From Hymenopellis radicata (taxonomy: Eukaryota; Basidiomycota; Agaricomycetes; Agaricales; Physalacriaceae), in assembly GCA_015501595.1 (NCBI GenBank), contig JADNRX010000253.1:16592-80591 (forward strand): a stretch of 64,000 nucleotides of DNA. The letters are read 5' to 3'. Within the stretch, counting starts at the first letter, position 1, and each line of letters opens with the position of its first letter. Under the pieces are notes generated by a model. The model searched no databases. It saw nothing but the letters and a program-made list of their open reading frames with translations, and was not told the DNA's origin. The position numbers and the translations under genes were made by a program. Shown piece by piece: positions 9,347 to 19,563 of the stretch.

Positions 9347-11768
9347 ATGGCCGCTATCTTTCCAGACAAGCGGACACGCTCCCAGCTCACCTTACCGACA
9401 ACCTACTCGACAATCTACACTTGGACCGCTCGCCCTTGAAGGACGCGCGCACTCGCATGCGGGCGGAGCCCCCAGCGAGCACAATACCTGATGCAGCGGA
9501 ATCCCACGATGAGGCTAGCAAGAAGCGTGCAGCATCGCCGTCGTTGCGAGCCAACGAGTATGCGTCCAGCGCTGCTGACTTCCCTGCTGCCAAACGGTTG
9601 AGAACAGAGGGCGGGGACATTGAAGGCGATTATGAGAATACAGCGACGAATCTGCTCAAGTCGTCTTCAGACGCGAGGCTTGCCACGGAGGCTTCGCACA
9701 AAGCACCTTCATCTTCCAGCTCGTCTCCGGACAACAGAGCTCAGCCTGTTCCCGCCGTCCTAGGATTGACCTGCAAAATCATGTCGGCAACGGACAACAC
9801 TCGCGTCCACCGTTCGTGTTCAAACGCCTCCCACAAGTATCCCCAGGATCGACCTGCGAAACCACGTCCCCAAGCAACAGCATTTCCTGTTCGAGTACAA
9901 ACGCCTCCCCACAAGCGAAGAACCATCCAACGTTGTTGTTCCTCCGCGTCTTCCCGTTGAAGGAATACTGGTGTCGGGCTCCAAGAAATCTGTCAAAGCC
10001 GGTGCCTCCAAGAAGAAACCCGCAATTCCTCGCGTCAGCCGCGGTGCTTTGGAACAGAAAGAACAACAAGCAGAGAAGGCTGGTCAAGGTAATTAAAGCC
10101 ATCTCTTCTGCGTTGGTATGATTTCTCATTTCTTGTTCAATAGCACCTAGAAGCACCATGGCCTGGAAGAAAGCTCTCATTTCGGCGGCGCAGGCTTCGC
10201 AGAAGGCTGAAGAGCTGTCGCCGCTTTCAGATTCAGAGGAATCTGGCGATGCCCCAGTCGCATCGACTTCGACTCTTCGAGTACCCCAGACTCCCGCGAA
10301 GCTTCCTTCGTTCGCGAAACCTACCCAATCGAGCTTAGCGAAAACACCTGTAGCACTGAGATCACCGGTCAAGGCTGCTTTCGGATCTCCTTCCAAGTTG
10401 CCTATATTTACCACACTTGCTACACGGCCTACGAGTATGTATACTTCTCTTTTTGGTCTTCGATAAGGTTACTGACGATGTCCTGTTTGCAGAAACTCAC
10501 GCATTCCAAACGGACGCTAAGTTGCAGCGTTCCGTCGAACATGATTCAGCCCTTAACAAGGCGGGACCTAGCTCCGCACGTTCGAATGGTGCTCCTTCAA
10601 CGCAAGCTGGCCGGCAGCTCAGCCTTGCTGACTTCATTGATTATAAAATCGATCCTAGGACTGGGAAGCGTATTTATGCCGGCAACATCAAGCCCATATT
10701 TGCCCACAGGGCAACATGCAAGGCGAGTCAGAAGACGCCTTTGGCGGCTGTACCTGGTAGTCCCGTCAAAGGTGATACCAGCCTTGTTGACCTCTGCGAG
10801 GAAGTATCGTATCAGGGCGAGGATAGGGAGAGGCTGCTGTTACTAAGGGCGAGGACGAAGGATGACGACCTGAAAGCGATATTGGATAACACCCTTTACA
10901 GGAGAGAAGCTTCGCCAGAAGTGGAAGAGCCGATGAAGAGGGTGTCTACGGCTGAAGCATTCGATAATCTGCGACAAGCTGTGGGACCAGCTACACCTCC
11001 GCGGAGAGGATTGCGCCCACATAGCGCTCTGGCGACGTATCGGCCCGCGGAAGGTGATGCTGAGGAGTTCCCCAGCGATGATGAAGATGTAGATGATGGC
11101 GATTTGATTGATGACAAGAACTACCATGGTGCGAGCAAGAAGAAGGGTGGATTGACTGTTCTGTCTCACGTGAGGGCGTTTGTTGATGTGCGGGATTCAC
11201 ATACGTCGCGGGATTCTGGAGAAGCATTTGTGGCATTCTTGGAAATGCTTGGTGCCAAGGTTCGTTGCTCACTCATTCTTTCGTTGCGTTGACATTGAGC
11301 TATCACCAGGTTTGCAAGAAGTTGACCAAGACCTGCACGCACATCGTTTTCAAGAACGGTTCCTTTAACACCGTAGCTACGTGGAAGTGAGTCGATGGCG
11401 GTCTACTAGGGTTTCTCCACAGATGCTTACATTTGTATAGAGCCGCTGAGCCGAAGCCGCTTGTGGTGCGCCTCTCTTGGGTTACGGAATGTGTCAGCAA
11501 GACGGCATATGTCGTTGAGGACGAGCACCTCCTCGACATATCTGACTTATTCCCTAGTGGCATCGATCCCAAGGTACGTTGGCCCAGTTTTGTTTCTTAC
11601 TCTTCATTGACGTCCATTAAGATCAAGGTCGCTAAGCGCCATTCTTTCGATGAGTCGTGGGAGCTTTGTAAGTCCATCTGCATCACTCATATCGGGGCCC
11701 CATCTAACGCCCGTGCAGCCATGGATTCATCGTTGAAGCCCCTCGAGATTGCTCGGCAGCGTGGTTGA
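9347..11768 (+). CDS. BRCT-domain nuclear protein (DNA-damage/cell-cycle type)
   Basis: Seven or so exons end in a C-terminal BRCT domain: VLSHVRAFVDVR, then KKLTKTCTHIVFKNGS, then KPLVVRLSWVTECVSKTAYV, joined over GT-AG introns near 11,265-11,310, 11,385-11,441, 11,575-11,622 and 11,668-11,718. The preceding about 500 residues are disordered, Ser/Pro/Lys-rich and acidic in places (PSDDEDVDDGDLIDD). BRCT domains bind phosphopeptides in DNA repair and checkpoint proteins. The single C-terminal copy resembles microcephalin-like fungal proteins, but orthology is not established. A likely start is ATG 9,347 (MAAIFPDKRTRSQ), but that frame stops at 9,439 and the main frame has its first ATG at 9,457. 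A further frame change occurs at 9,755-9,850 over a repeated motif. Confidence 0.75.
9762..9924 (+). repeat. Tandem repeat inside the BRCT gene
   Basis: Two units of about 80 nt start at 9,762 and 9,845. Each can be read as RIDL-x-NHV ... F-x-F/Y-KRLP, but the two copies lie in different frames from each other and from the upstream exon. The shared protein pattern suggests a duplicated short linear motif; the frame offsets suggest missing bases. Confidence 0.55.
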
Positions 11769-11917
11769 GAGAGCGGCCACAGACTCTAGGTCGGGGTCAT
11801 ACTATTTTCATGTTACTTTCCTTTGGGTTGTCGATTTCTGCTGTTATGATTTGTTGTTTCTGTATTATGTCCAGGCTGTATGATTATGAAATATCACGAT
11901 GTATTCACAAACTTCGG

Positions 11918-12075
11918 ACTCTCGGGACCAGGCGGGTACCCGACTTACTCGACAAAGGTTGTACAAATCTTGTACAAATCCTCCTAGCATATTAATTTTA
12001 TCTGGCAGTACGGGCCAGTGCTCTCTGCCGCTGCTGCCGAGGTGCAACGCCAGTTCACTGTGGACAACTGGACTT
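11918..12075 (+). repeat. Dispersed repeat, segment order B-A
   Basis: Two blocks occur here: B (about 11,918-11,990: GGACTCTCGGG, ACCCGACTTACTCGA, AAATCCTCCTA) and A (about 11,998-12,075: TCTGGCAGTAC, GTGCTCTCTGCCGC, CAGTTCACTGTGGACAACTGG). Both recur on the opposite strand at 54,963-55,100, but in the order A-B. Block A keeps an open frame in both places (LSAAAA...FTVDNWT). Confidence 0.75.
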
Positions 12076-12284
12076 CCCTCAGCACACGCCCATGCGCACC
12101 TAAATACGATACCCACACTGTCAGCTAGCTTACTCCATGTACATAGTATAGTGCCCCGCAAGCACTCTAACTTAGTTAGTAATGGAAATTGACATGAAAA
12201 ACTTCTTGCAGAAGGTGCGAACAAACGACGAAGATACTGTCACCATTAATCTGTTGAGCGTATACGTACTTATACAACGGTGCC

Positions 12285-12745
12285 TCAAGCCGAAGTGGTG
12301 CTGCAGGTGTTACAGGTGATCTAGGTTGGTCGTAAAATGTAAGCCCGTGAAATGAGCAGAACAGGCAACGCACCGCTCCCTCGAACCCACAGGTTTCCCA
12401 GGCATCGACTCCTCCAGCCCAGGAAGTGCACCCAGTTCCTTCTGCCTGGTCTGGAGACGTATAGCATCCACCCGCGGTAGCGTTGGTGGAGCAGGGAAGG
12501 CAAGCGGTGCAGGTCACCTATATTGCAGGATGAATTCAAACTTTGTGAACAACGTCCCGAAACAAACATACCTCTGGGAAAGTGCAAGTGTTCGAACCGC
12601 CGTCACCTCCGGCCCAAGTCTGGCAGCCGTGGTCGGTCGCATTGTCAGGAGAGTTCCAGCAACTTCCTGCCGTGCACAAAAGGGCCAGCTGAGCATTAGC
12701 ACTGGCGACAAACGCGAGGGAAGCGAGGGCGAGAGTGAAACGCAT
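12285..12745 (-). CDS. Small secreted cysteine-rich protein with two duplicated modules
   Basis: Three exons (12,745-12,572; 12,517-12,374; 12,320-12,285) joined in phase 0 across GT-AG introns of 54 and 53 nt give 117 residues. Residues 1-19 (MRFTLALASLAFVASANAQ) form a clear signal peptide. The mature part holds two copies of one module of about 48 residues: C-W/Y-x-SPD-x-A-x-x-x-GC-x-x-WAGG ... TC/TCGF, then a splice site, then V/I-TC-x-x-C. Each module thus ends at an equivalent phase-0 intron. About a dozen cysteines suggest disulfide bonding outside the cell. Such proteins are often called effector-like or surface proteins in fungi, but no known domain is recognised and function is unknown. 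Repeats shared with the 55 kb region flank it on both sides. Confidence 0.82.
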
Positions 12746-13051
12746 TATCTGGGGAGAGGATAGGTGAGGTCGACGCGGCAGAGAAATGCATCCATCTCAC
12801 GGTCAGAGTGTTGAACGAACAGAAGACAGATATGTAGGTGAACGCAGGGTGAACGTGAACGATGAAAGACCTTGCATATTTAAGCCTAGATGTGAGATAT
12901 TTTAATCTGCAACGGCTAGATATTGCCGCGAGGATTATGTTGACGGCGTTACTTGGCCGAAGCGTGGCGAGAGGTGGCGAGAAACGAATCGAGTCCAGAG
13001 GACCCACCCGAGGAGCCTCCGTGATGATCGGTCCAAGTTCAAGCTGATTCC

Positions 13052-13136
13052 GTTGCCGGCCCGGCTTCTGCTGTGGCGCACTAAATAAACGAAAATACAT
13101 GCTAGGACAATGCCCTGAAGTTCTACACTCCACCTA
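13052..13136 (-). repeat. Dispersed repeat (R2) upstream of the secreted-protein gene
   Basis: On the minus strand this reads ACTTCAGGGCATTGTCCTAG and continues through a conserved run into GCGCCACAG and AGAAGCCGGGCCGGCAACGG. It matches 55,265-55,347 on the plus strand nearly identically over about 50 nt. Both copies stay open in the frame ELQGIVLACIFVYLVRH, followed by divergence. Confidence 0.85.
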
Positions 13137-13394
13137 CGCCACACCGGAGAGTGTTATACTGCCAGCACCCGATGGCGGAAGCGAAAAAAAGTTTGAATCT
13201 CTGAGAACGCCCTCGGGTATCTCGACCGATGGTTTGTAAAGCGGTTTATAGATGAAAACTACACGAGAATCTCTATTCGCATGTGAACTAACCAGCTTTC
13301 TCGCAGCCATCAACTCATCTTGCGCATCATCAAGAAGCATTCAGATCTACAAAATACACAAGGAGGTATATGTACAGCAAGATTCCAGTCCATT

Positions 13395-16300
13395 TCACGC
13401 ATACTGCGGTGGAGGCTCATACTGAGTCCTCGCACGCATCTCCTCCATCTCCCGTCTGAGATTCTCCACCTCACTCCTCAGCTGCGTCGATTGGTGGTCC
13501 GTATCAGGATTTGAAGCGCCGCTGGAAGACGTCCACGTTTGGTGGCTTGTCGAGGTGGCGGGCGCCGGGATGCCATATGCCATATGCACCAAACCCGATT
13601 TGCCGGACTGCGGCGCAGGCTGCATTGGCACTGGCGGCGGGGGCGGGGGCGCAGGCGCATGCGCCGACGGAGCCGAAGAATATGTCATCGAAGAGATGCT
13701 CTGGGAGGCAGTATGACCGTGTGGATGGTTCTCATACGGATTGTGTATCTGCTGTTGAGGAGAATAGTCTGCCACCTTTGAGGCCCAGGCGGACTCATCC
13801 AAGTCGGCGCGTTCATGCTTCTGGCGCTGGCGTCGTCTCCATAACAAGAATCCGAGGACGGCAAGTGCACCCGCGGCCAAACCACCAACAACGCCTCCTA
13901 CGATTGCACCGATATTACTCTTTTTCGATTTCCCACCTAGAGACGCAGACACAGATTGCGCGTGTAGGCTACAAGTCAAAAGAACGTCAGCACATCTACG
14001 ATGTCAAATAGATCGGGACGTACTTCAACGCCAGAACAGAGAACATAGCGCCTTGGGCAGGGCTGATTCGTATGTCAGCTCCATTCTGTAGTGACCTTAA
14101 GAGAAAGACAAACCTAGCCCGTCCTGAAATCGCCGTGCCATTATCCGCGCTGTAAGTTGTAGGGAATACGCCAGCAGATGCATTTGAAGCAGCTTGTATG
14201 TGCACCAAGGATATCAGTGTATCCCGACAGAGGAGTCTGACGCTGCCGCGGCGGTGAACATCGTCCAATCTGGTTGAGGTGAGAAAGAGCCCGCGCAATG
14301 AATATAAAACCTACGAGATTTCACTTCATCGGGAACGGTGCTGTCGTACAGGAGTCCATGCGATCCCGCAACATCGGCTTGACTGGCATAGAAAGAGTCT
14401 TGTTGAGTATAAATCTAGAGAATTTTGGTTAATTATGGCATCCCGTTTTAACGACAAGTTAACCTACACTGTTGTCCACGAGTTTGGTACCGAGAAGTTT
14501 ATCGGCAAATAAGTTATAGATCAAGGCCCACGACGAGAGTTCGTTGTAAGTCGACACGAGATGACCTTGAGAATCGGCTAAACTCTTCCACTGGTCGTAG
14601 AAACTGGAAGCCTGCTCCTGGGAAAGAATGTGAGCACATGTAGCACATCAGTAACGTAGGGCGAGCCTTACTGAATACGTGCTAGCGTCGTCATGTTCCC
14701 CCAAAGCAGAGCTGATCTCTGACATGGCCTTTATGCCCAAGATGCCTTTGATGGCAAGATTCGTCATGTTAGCATTATCGACACCATCAGCGTCAGAACT
14801 GAAACATATTAGGACGAGCGCTACAACTTGAAGGGATAATCAATCGGCTTACTATCCGCTAGGTTTGACGACGTTGTTAGAGATCATGTAACCCGCAAAA
14901 TTCTTGTATAGGTTGTACTGCGAATAACTGTCAGTCGACCCGCCAAAGCAAGACATGAACAACAGACATATTCACGGAGCATTGACCCGTCTCCGCTAAA
15001 CCGAGCATGAGCCCATCCCATTATGAGCATGTCCGCAGAATCTAAAAGATGTTTACTATACAAAAGACCGTCAAAGCAATGCGGTACCTTCGAGGGCTCC
15101 GAAGATATTTGGGTTACTATTGCCAGCCGCATATGGGTAAGAAGCACCTTAGCTAGGTTAGATTTGTGAAGAAAGGGTTCCACATTGAAGGCGTACCAAG
15201 ATCGGCGCAGCGTATGATCGAGAGTATAGAGAGGATGCCTGGTACTTCAGTAAAGGCGCCAGTAGCGAGCCCGCCCAAGTAGCATTGAAGTACAGAAAAG
15301 CTGGGAACGCGGCATAGATTACTTCGACAGGGTTGGTGCGTCTGAGGGGTATCAGAATATTTGAAACAAGGGATCTGTAGAGGACTTACCGAGAGTTGCC
15401 CGTGTCGCGCATAAACGTCATAACATCCGAGGTATTGAACGTTCCGTCACTGCCATGGGAGACTGTAATATCCACCGCCAATGCTTGTCGGGCGGCAAGT
15501 GAAACAAGGTCGGCGTAATCAGTAGATACGGCCTTCGCGTCAGAAAGTAACTTGTCATCGAGATCAGTGGCGCGCTGTTGCGCGTTGTCGAAGTCGCCCA
15601 AGAAGAAATCAATCTAGATAGTAATTAGAAATAACGTGAAATCAACACAATGCATTGAACTCACTGCATCACCAACCGTCCCATACTCACTAAAGAAGTA
15701 AGAACTGCGGGTTTGGTTCCCCGACGGAGTGGTCATGATGATAGCCGGGTCCCGGACGAGCCCGAGTGCGAACACGACTGGGGACGATGTACTGGAGATG
15801 CTTCCCAAGTCCACGGCATGGCCAAGGACCACAAAGTTTCTGCAGATTTAATCAGTCGATGTCGGTATTCGGGATCGCGAACGTACTGATTGATGGCCCG
15901 GAACTTGGTATCCACACTGTTGAAGAGCGCTCCATTAGTGCGGAAGTCGCCTCGGACAACGGTATCGTTCCCGGTTTGAAAAGATGCATCATCACTCTGA
16001 CGCGACGGTTAAATCTGTAAACAGGAGAAGTTGCCAAACATACATTCAACGTTCCATAGTACACAAACGCATCCTCCACCAAGTCACCGATTTCGGTAGC
16101 GGTTTGTGGCGACTGTCGGGTACACATATGATACGTGGTGGAATCCGAGTTCGTCGTGTTCCATCGAGCGAGGCTAGCAGAATCACCGGAAATCCATTCT
16201 AAGAGAACTGAATAAGAGATGGGCGGAGAAATATGACAACCACTGACCACAGCTGATGTCAGAGTAGAACTGAATGGTATGCGCGGCGCCGTCGTTCGAA

Positions 16301-16823
16301 GAGGCTTCGAGATATATATATGAGAATGGCAGAGACTGCAACGCAATATTGGAAGGCTATTTGTGGTGTTAGTGTACTGTACCCCTCAGATAAATGACGA
16401 CGGACCTCAATGGGACTAAGCCAAGTAACATTCACGTTCATGGTACCCGCTGTAATGCTCAGCTTCGTCCGTGTCGGCGTGATTTCTACGTTGGTCAAGT
16501 TGGTCGTGGTGCCACTCTGTCCCCACAACTCGTATGTCGTCCCATCTACTCGAATCCATCCACTCCAACCTAATATCTAGAGAATTGTTTGTGTGAACAA
16601 TAGGATTCGAGAGAAGAACCTAGATACGCACCCTGTTTTCGTTCCAAAAAGTCGGCCACTGGTTAGGCAGGGTAGTGCCCGCCACGGAATTAATGTAGGA
16701 ATTAAGGTAAGGCGAACGAACGGCGAGCGGAAGGGCAGCTGGCCAGAGTGAGCCCTGTGCGATAACGAACGCAGGGAGGCCAAGACAAAGAAGAAGAAGA
16801 ACGTCGAATAACATGGCCAGCAA
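13395..16823 (-). CDS. GtaA-type glutaminase (DUF4965/DUF5127/DUF1793) with C-terminal membrane anchor
   Basis: Secreted or cell-surface glutaminase-like protein, expected to release ammonia from glutamine outside the cell. The first exon starts at 16,823 with a signal peptide (MLAMLFDVLLLLCLGLPAFVIAQ), then LPLAVRSPYLNSYI and TFWNENR, typical of GtaA. Following exons carry ILGWSGWIRVDG, the NVTWLSPIEPSN block, QFYSDISAEWISGDS and, later, SADMLIMGWAHARF and NVTNLAIKG-like segments of the six-hairpin C-terminal domain. At least a dozen short introns are present. The last exon (13,979-13,395) adds a transmembrane helix (IGAIVGGVVGGLAAGALAVL) followed by WRRRQRQ and a Pro-rich cytosolic tail ending in a coiled-coil-like ENLRREMEEMR stretch. 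So the enzyme is predicted to be tethered to the plasma membrane, facing outward. The enzyme family call is strong; activity is inferred. Confidence 0.87.
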
Positions 16824-17480
16824 ATCCGTAGAAGAAAGAGAAGAGCAAGGCTTGCTCGTGAAGCAAGTGTAAGAGACGAATCCAGGCCACTTTTAGATCA
16901 AACACGAAGAGTTTTGGAAATGAAGCGTGGCTGTGTCGTTTGGAAGCCTTTTTACCGGCAGAACCGGGTTGATACCCAGAACTGATACGAATCAGACAAA
17001 CGAAGGAGGAAGGCGGCCAGAAGGATAGCGCCTGCGCGAAGAAATGAGAGACAGGAATAAAGATATCACAGCACTGGGTAAGAGCTGGCTTTCTCGGGGG
17101 CATTATTTTTTTGAATCCGATCCGATCAGATTGTTGATCGACCACGGCGCCGGAGCTACGTGAAGAACAGTCAACAACCACGCAACGACGCGCTCCTACT
17201 TGTCTCAGAAACTCTGTCTTCATGAATCATAACTCTAGATGGATAGCTACTTGCCTTTGATGTTTAGATTGCAAGTACTTTACTCCTTCTACTATGGTTC
17301 GGAGTCCGAATGCGATCCTAGTATGGTCTCCATGACGGCTGATGGTTAGCTGAATCTGAATTCTTGTATAGTGCGGCGCCAGTTATATACTTGGTACCGT
17401 TACGGTGGATTTACACGAGTACGAATTCATACCTGCCTCTTCGAGGATACTTAGAGCAGGACTAGGTAGTCTAAAGCGCC
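16824..17480. other. Upstream region of the glutaminase gene
   Basis: No supported gene. The stretch should contain the minus-strand promoter and 5' leader of the GtaA-like gene. Several short open frames occur without recognisable content. Confidence 0.35.
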
Positions 17481-17495
17481 CTCATAGTGAGGCGA

Positions 17496-17974
17496 GGACC
17501 CCCAAAATGTCTGATCCCCGAGCCACCGAGTTATCCGGATCCCAAAAAGGAAGGTGTATCCGCACCTGGGATCAGACCTCCAACAAGCTCGATTTTTATC
17601 CGGACCTGGTATCAGACCTAGGTGTGGCGCAAAATTTTCCGGCATGCCCGGATACAGTAAAACGTGCCAAGATTTCCGCCAAACAGGGTAAGTCTGTACT
17701 AAAACGGTCAATCGCGTACTTAACTTTTTGATAATTTTGATCAGATACTTATTCCAGAGCCGGTACCGCTCGGCTCACGAATACCCGACCAAGCCAGAAT
17801 TTTATCCGGACAGGGATCAGACCTCCCTCTGGCGTCCGAGTTCTTATCCGCACCTCGGCTTAGACATTTCTGTCGAAAAGCTCGATTTTTATCCGGAGAG
17901 GATCAGACATTTTGGTGAAAAAGTCCACTTTTTATCCACACGGGATCAGACATTTTGGTGCATTTCGGGGGTCC
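17496..17974. mobile_element. Short inverted-repeat element with internal degenerate repeats (MITE-like)
   Basis: The left end reads GGACCCCCAAAATGTCTGATC (17,496-17,516). The right end reads GATCAGACATTTTGG ... CGGGGGTCC (17,944-17,974), its imperfect inverse complement with an extra few bases near the tip. Between them, degenerate 30-50 nt units recur in the plus orientation: TTTTTATCCGGA(C/G) followed by GGATCAGAC, seen near 17,565, 17,590-17,620, 17,800-17,820, 17,885-17,925 and 17,930-17,955. No transposase frame is present. Size, inverted termini and subterminal repeats fit a non-autonomous DNA transposon. Target-site duplication is not clear. Confidence 0.6.
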
Positions 17975-18193
17975 TGTGAGGCGTAGATGACCAAATTAGG
18001 CACGATCAAAGCGTGTGACGTGTTATTTGTCATTGGTGAGCCGCTTTTGGACACGCTCCGTCGCTTGACCATCATCGATCATCTCCAGCATTCTCCACAG
18101 GCAGAGCGCCGCTCAGCTCGATCAGCAACATCAGTGCGTTCCCGTAATGTCTAGTATACTACCACTCCACTTACCTCCTGCTTTCAGAGATCC

Positions 18194-19201
18194 ATGTTCA
18201 ACTCGACCTCTAAATCCCTTAGTACTTTGGATATGCAGATCGTGAAGCGCGCGCCATCTCAAGAAATGACGGAGTACAAACCCGACCCTCTCCTTTACCA
18301 TCCACTCTTTTCTGAGGGCGATACCGTCTTATCTCCCAAAGACGGCGAGATTCTCTTTCGTGTTTACAGCCATACCCTCAAGATGACTTCCGGTTTCTTT
18401 CGCTCAATGTTCAGTCTCCCGCAAAGCGCCTCTTCATCGCCATCGCCCTCGAATTCGACCAGTTCGCCGCCCAATGGTATATTCTACCTGGAAGAAGACA
18501 AAGAAACTCTGGAATATCTCCTCCGGATGATGTGCGGCTTGCCTTTGCCCAACATCGAGACGACCGAACAGCTAGAGGCGCTCCTAGAAGCCGTCGAGAA
18601 ATACGATACCCCGGGGCCTCTATCGATCATCCGTTTACTTGTCATGACCCCATCCTTCAATATCCACCCATTCAAATTGTATGGCGTAGCCTGTAGATTT
18701 GGCTGGGAGGCAGAAGCAAAGCACGCTTCCACTCAGACCTTAGCGTACAATCTTCTTGATGCCGAAGTGCGGCCACTGTTGCAGCGTCTCTCGACTGATT
18801 CGCTGCTAAAACTCTTAGATTTGCATAGATCGCGGCGCGAAGGGTGCGTAGTTGTCATCGTCATGTATCCACGGCTACATATCTCACGGACCTCTTGTAG
18901 GCTGCGTCAAAGGCTCAATGACACTCCATTCGTCTCCGGGACGACCGCGACATGTATCAACTGCAGTTCTCTCATTGATTACCATACGTGGCGAGAGCTA
19001 AAGTACAAGATCATCCTCGAGATTGATGTCCGGCCATTGGGCGACACCGTCGTAGATGTCGGGTTACGGGACTGGCCCGAGGCGACGGCGTGCTGGAATG
19101 CAAAGTGCCCTCTTGCCAATTGCAGTCGGAATCTGTACGACAAGAACGAGACGCTGCGTGTTATTCGCGACTGTGTTGCGAAGCTTCCCAAGACGATCTA
19201 A
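18194..19201 (+). CDS. BTB/POZ-domain protein
   Basis: The N-terminal half has the layout of the BTB domains expanded in Agaricomycetes: YHPLFSEGDTVLSPKDG, FRVYSHTLKMTSGFFRSMF, a Ser/Pro insert, then IFYLEEDKETLEYLLRMMCG. A Cys/His-rich C-terminal part follows (CINCSSLIDYHTW ... CWNAKCPLANC). A 57-nt intron with good borders (18,844-18,900, GTGCGTAG to TTGTAG) is a multiple of three, so the frame is also open without splicing; spliced length is about 316 residues. BTB domains mediate dimerisation and are often adaptors, but no partner domain is seen. The start could be 18,194 or the Met at 18,233. A second, distinct BTB gene lies at 58.9 kb. Confidence 0.82.
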   Translation: MFNSTSKSLSTLDMQIVKRAPSQEMTEYKPDPLLYHPLFSEGDTVLSPKDGEILFRVYSHTLKMTSGFFRSMFSLPQSASSSPSPSNSTSSPPNGIFYLEEDKETLEYLLRMMCGLPLPNIETTEQLEALLEAVEKYDTPGPLSIIRLLVMTPSFNIHPFKLYGVACRFGWEAEAKHASTQTLAYNLLDAEVRPLLQRLSTDSLLKLLDLHRSRREGCVVVIVMYPRLHISRTSCRLRQRLNDTPFVSGTTATCINCSSLIDYHTWRELKYKIILEIDVRPLGDTVVDVGLRDWPEATACWNAKCPLANCSRNLYDKNETLRVIRDCVAKLPKTI

Positions 19202-19563
19202 TGTTAATAGGTAAGTTCTTGTCCTCAGCCAAAGCTTATCGACTGATTGTTCTGCGCAGTCCATGTTGTATGTTGTCTTATCGTTGTATGCAGTCTGTAC
19301 TTAGAATACGTATAAATTCACCGCTGTACAAGGCCCGAGTGTAATGGACGCGCGCGGCGATGATGATGGTATCTAAAATTCTTGGCATGCAAGCCAAGCC
19401 TATCATGAATGCAAATGCTGCATTCGACCATGACGCGAGCTGCGTTGCTATTCCATTCTGCAACTTGTAAATTGTGAGGGAGTAATGGGTGTGGGAGTTT
19501 TGAGGCGTGAATTACTAATAATTGGGTCAGCTTCCCTGGGCTTACTTTACTCTTTGACCTTGA

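Noticed and set aside
9421..9456. Start of the BRCT gene at 9,421
   Set aside because: The codon there is TTG; the first ATG in that frame is 9,457 and the more typical start ATG 9,347 lies in another frame.
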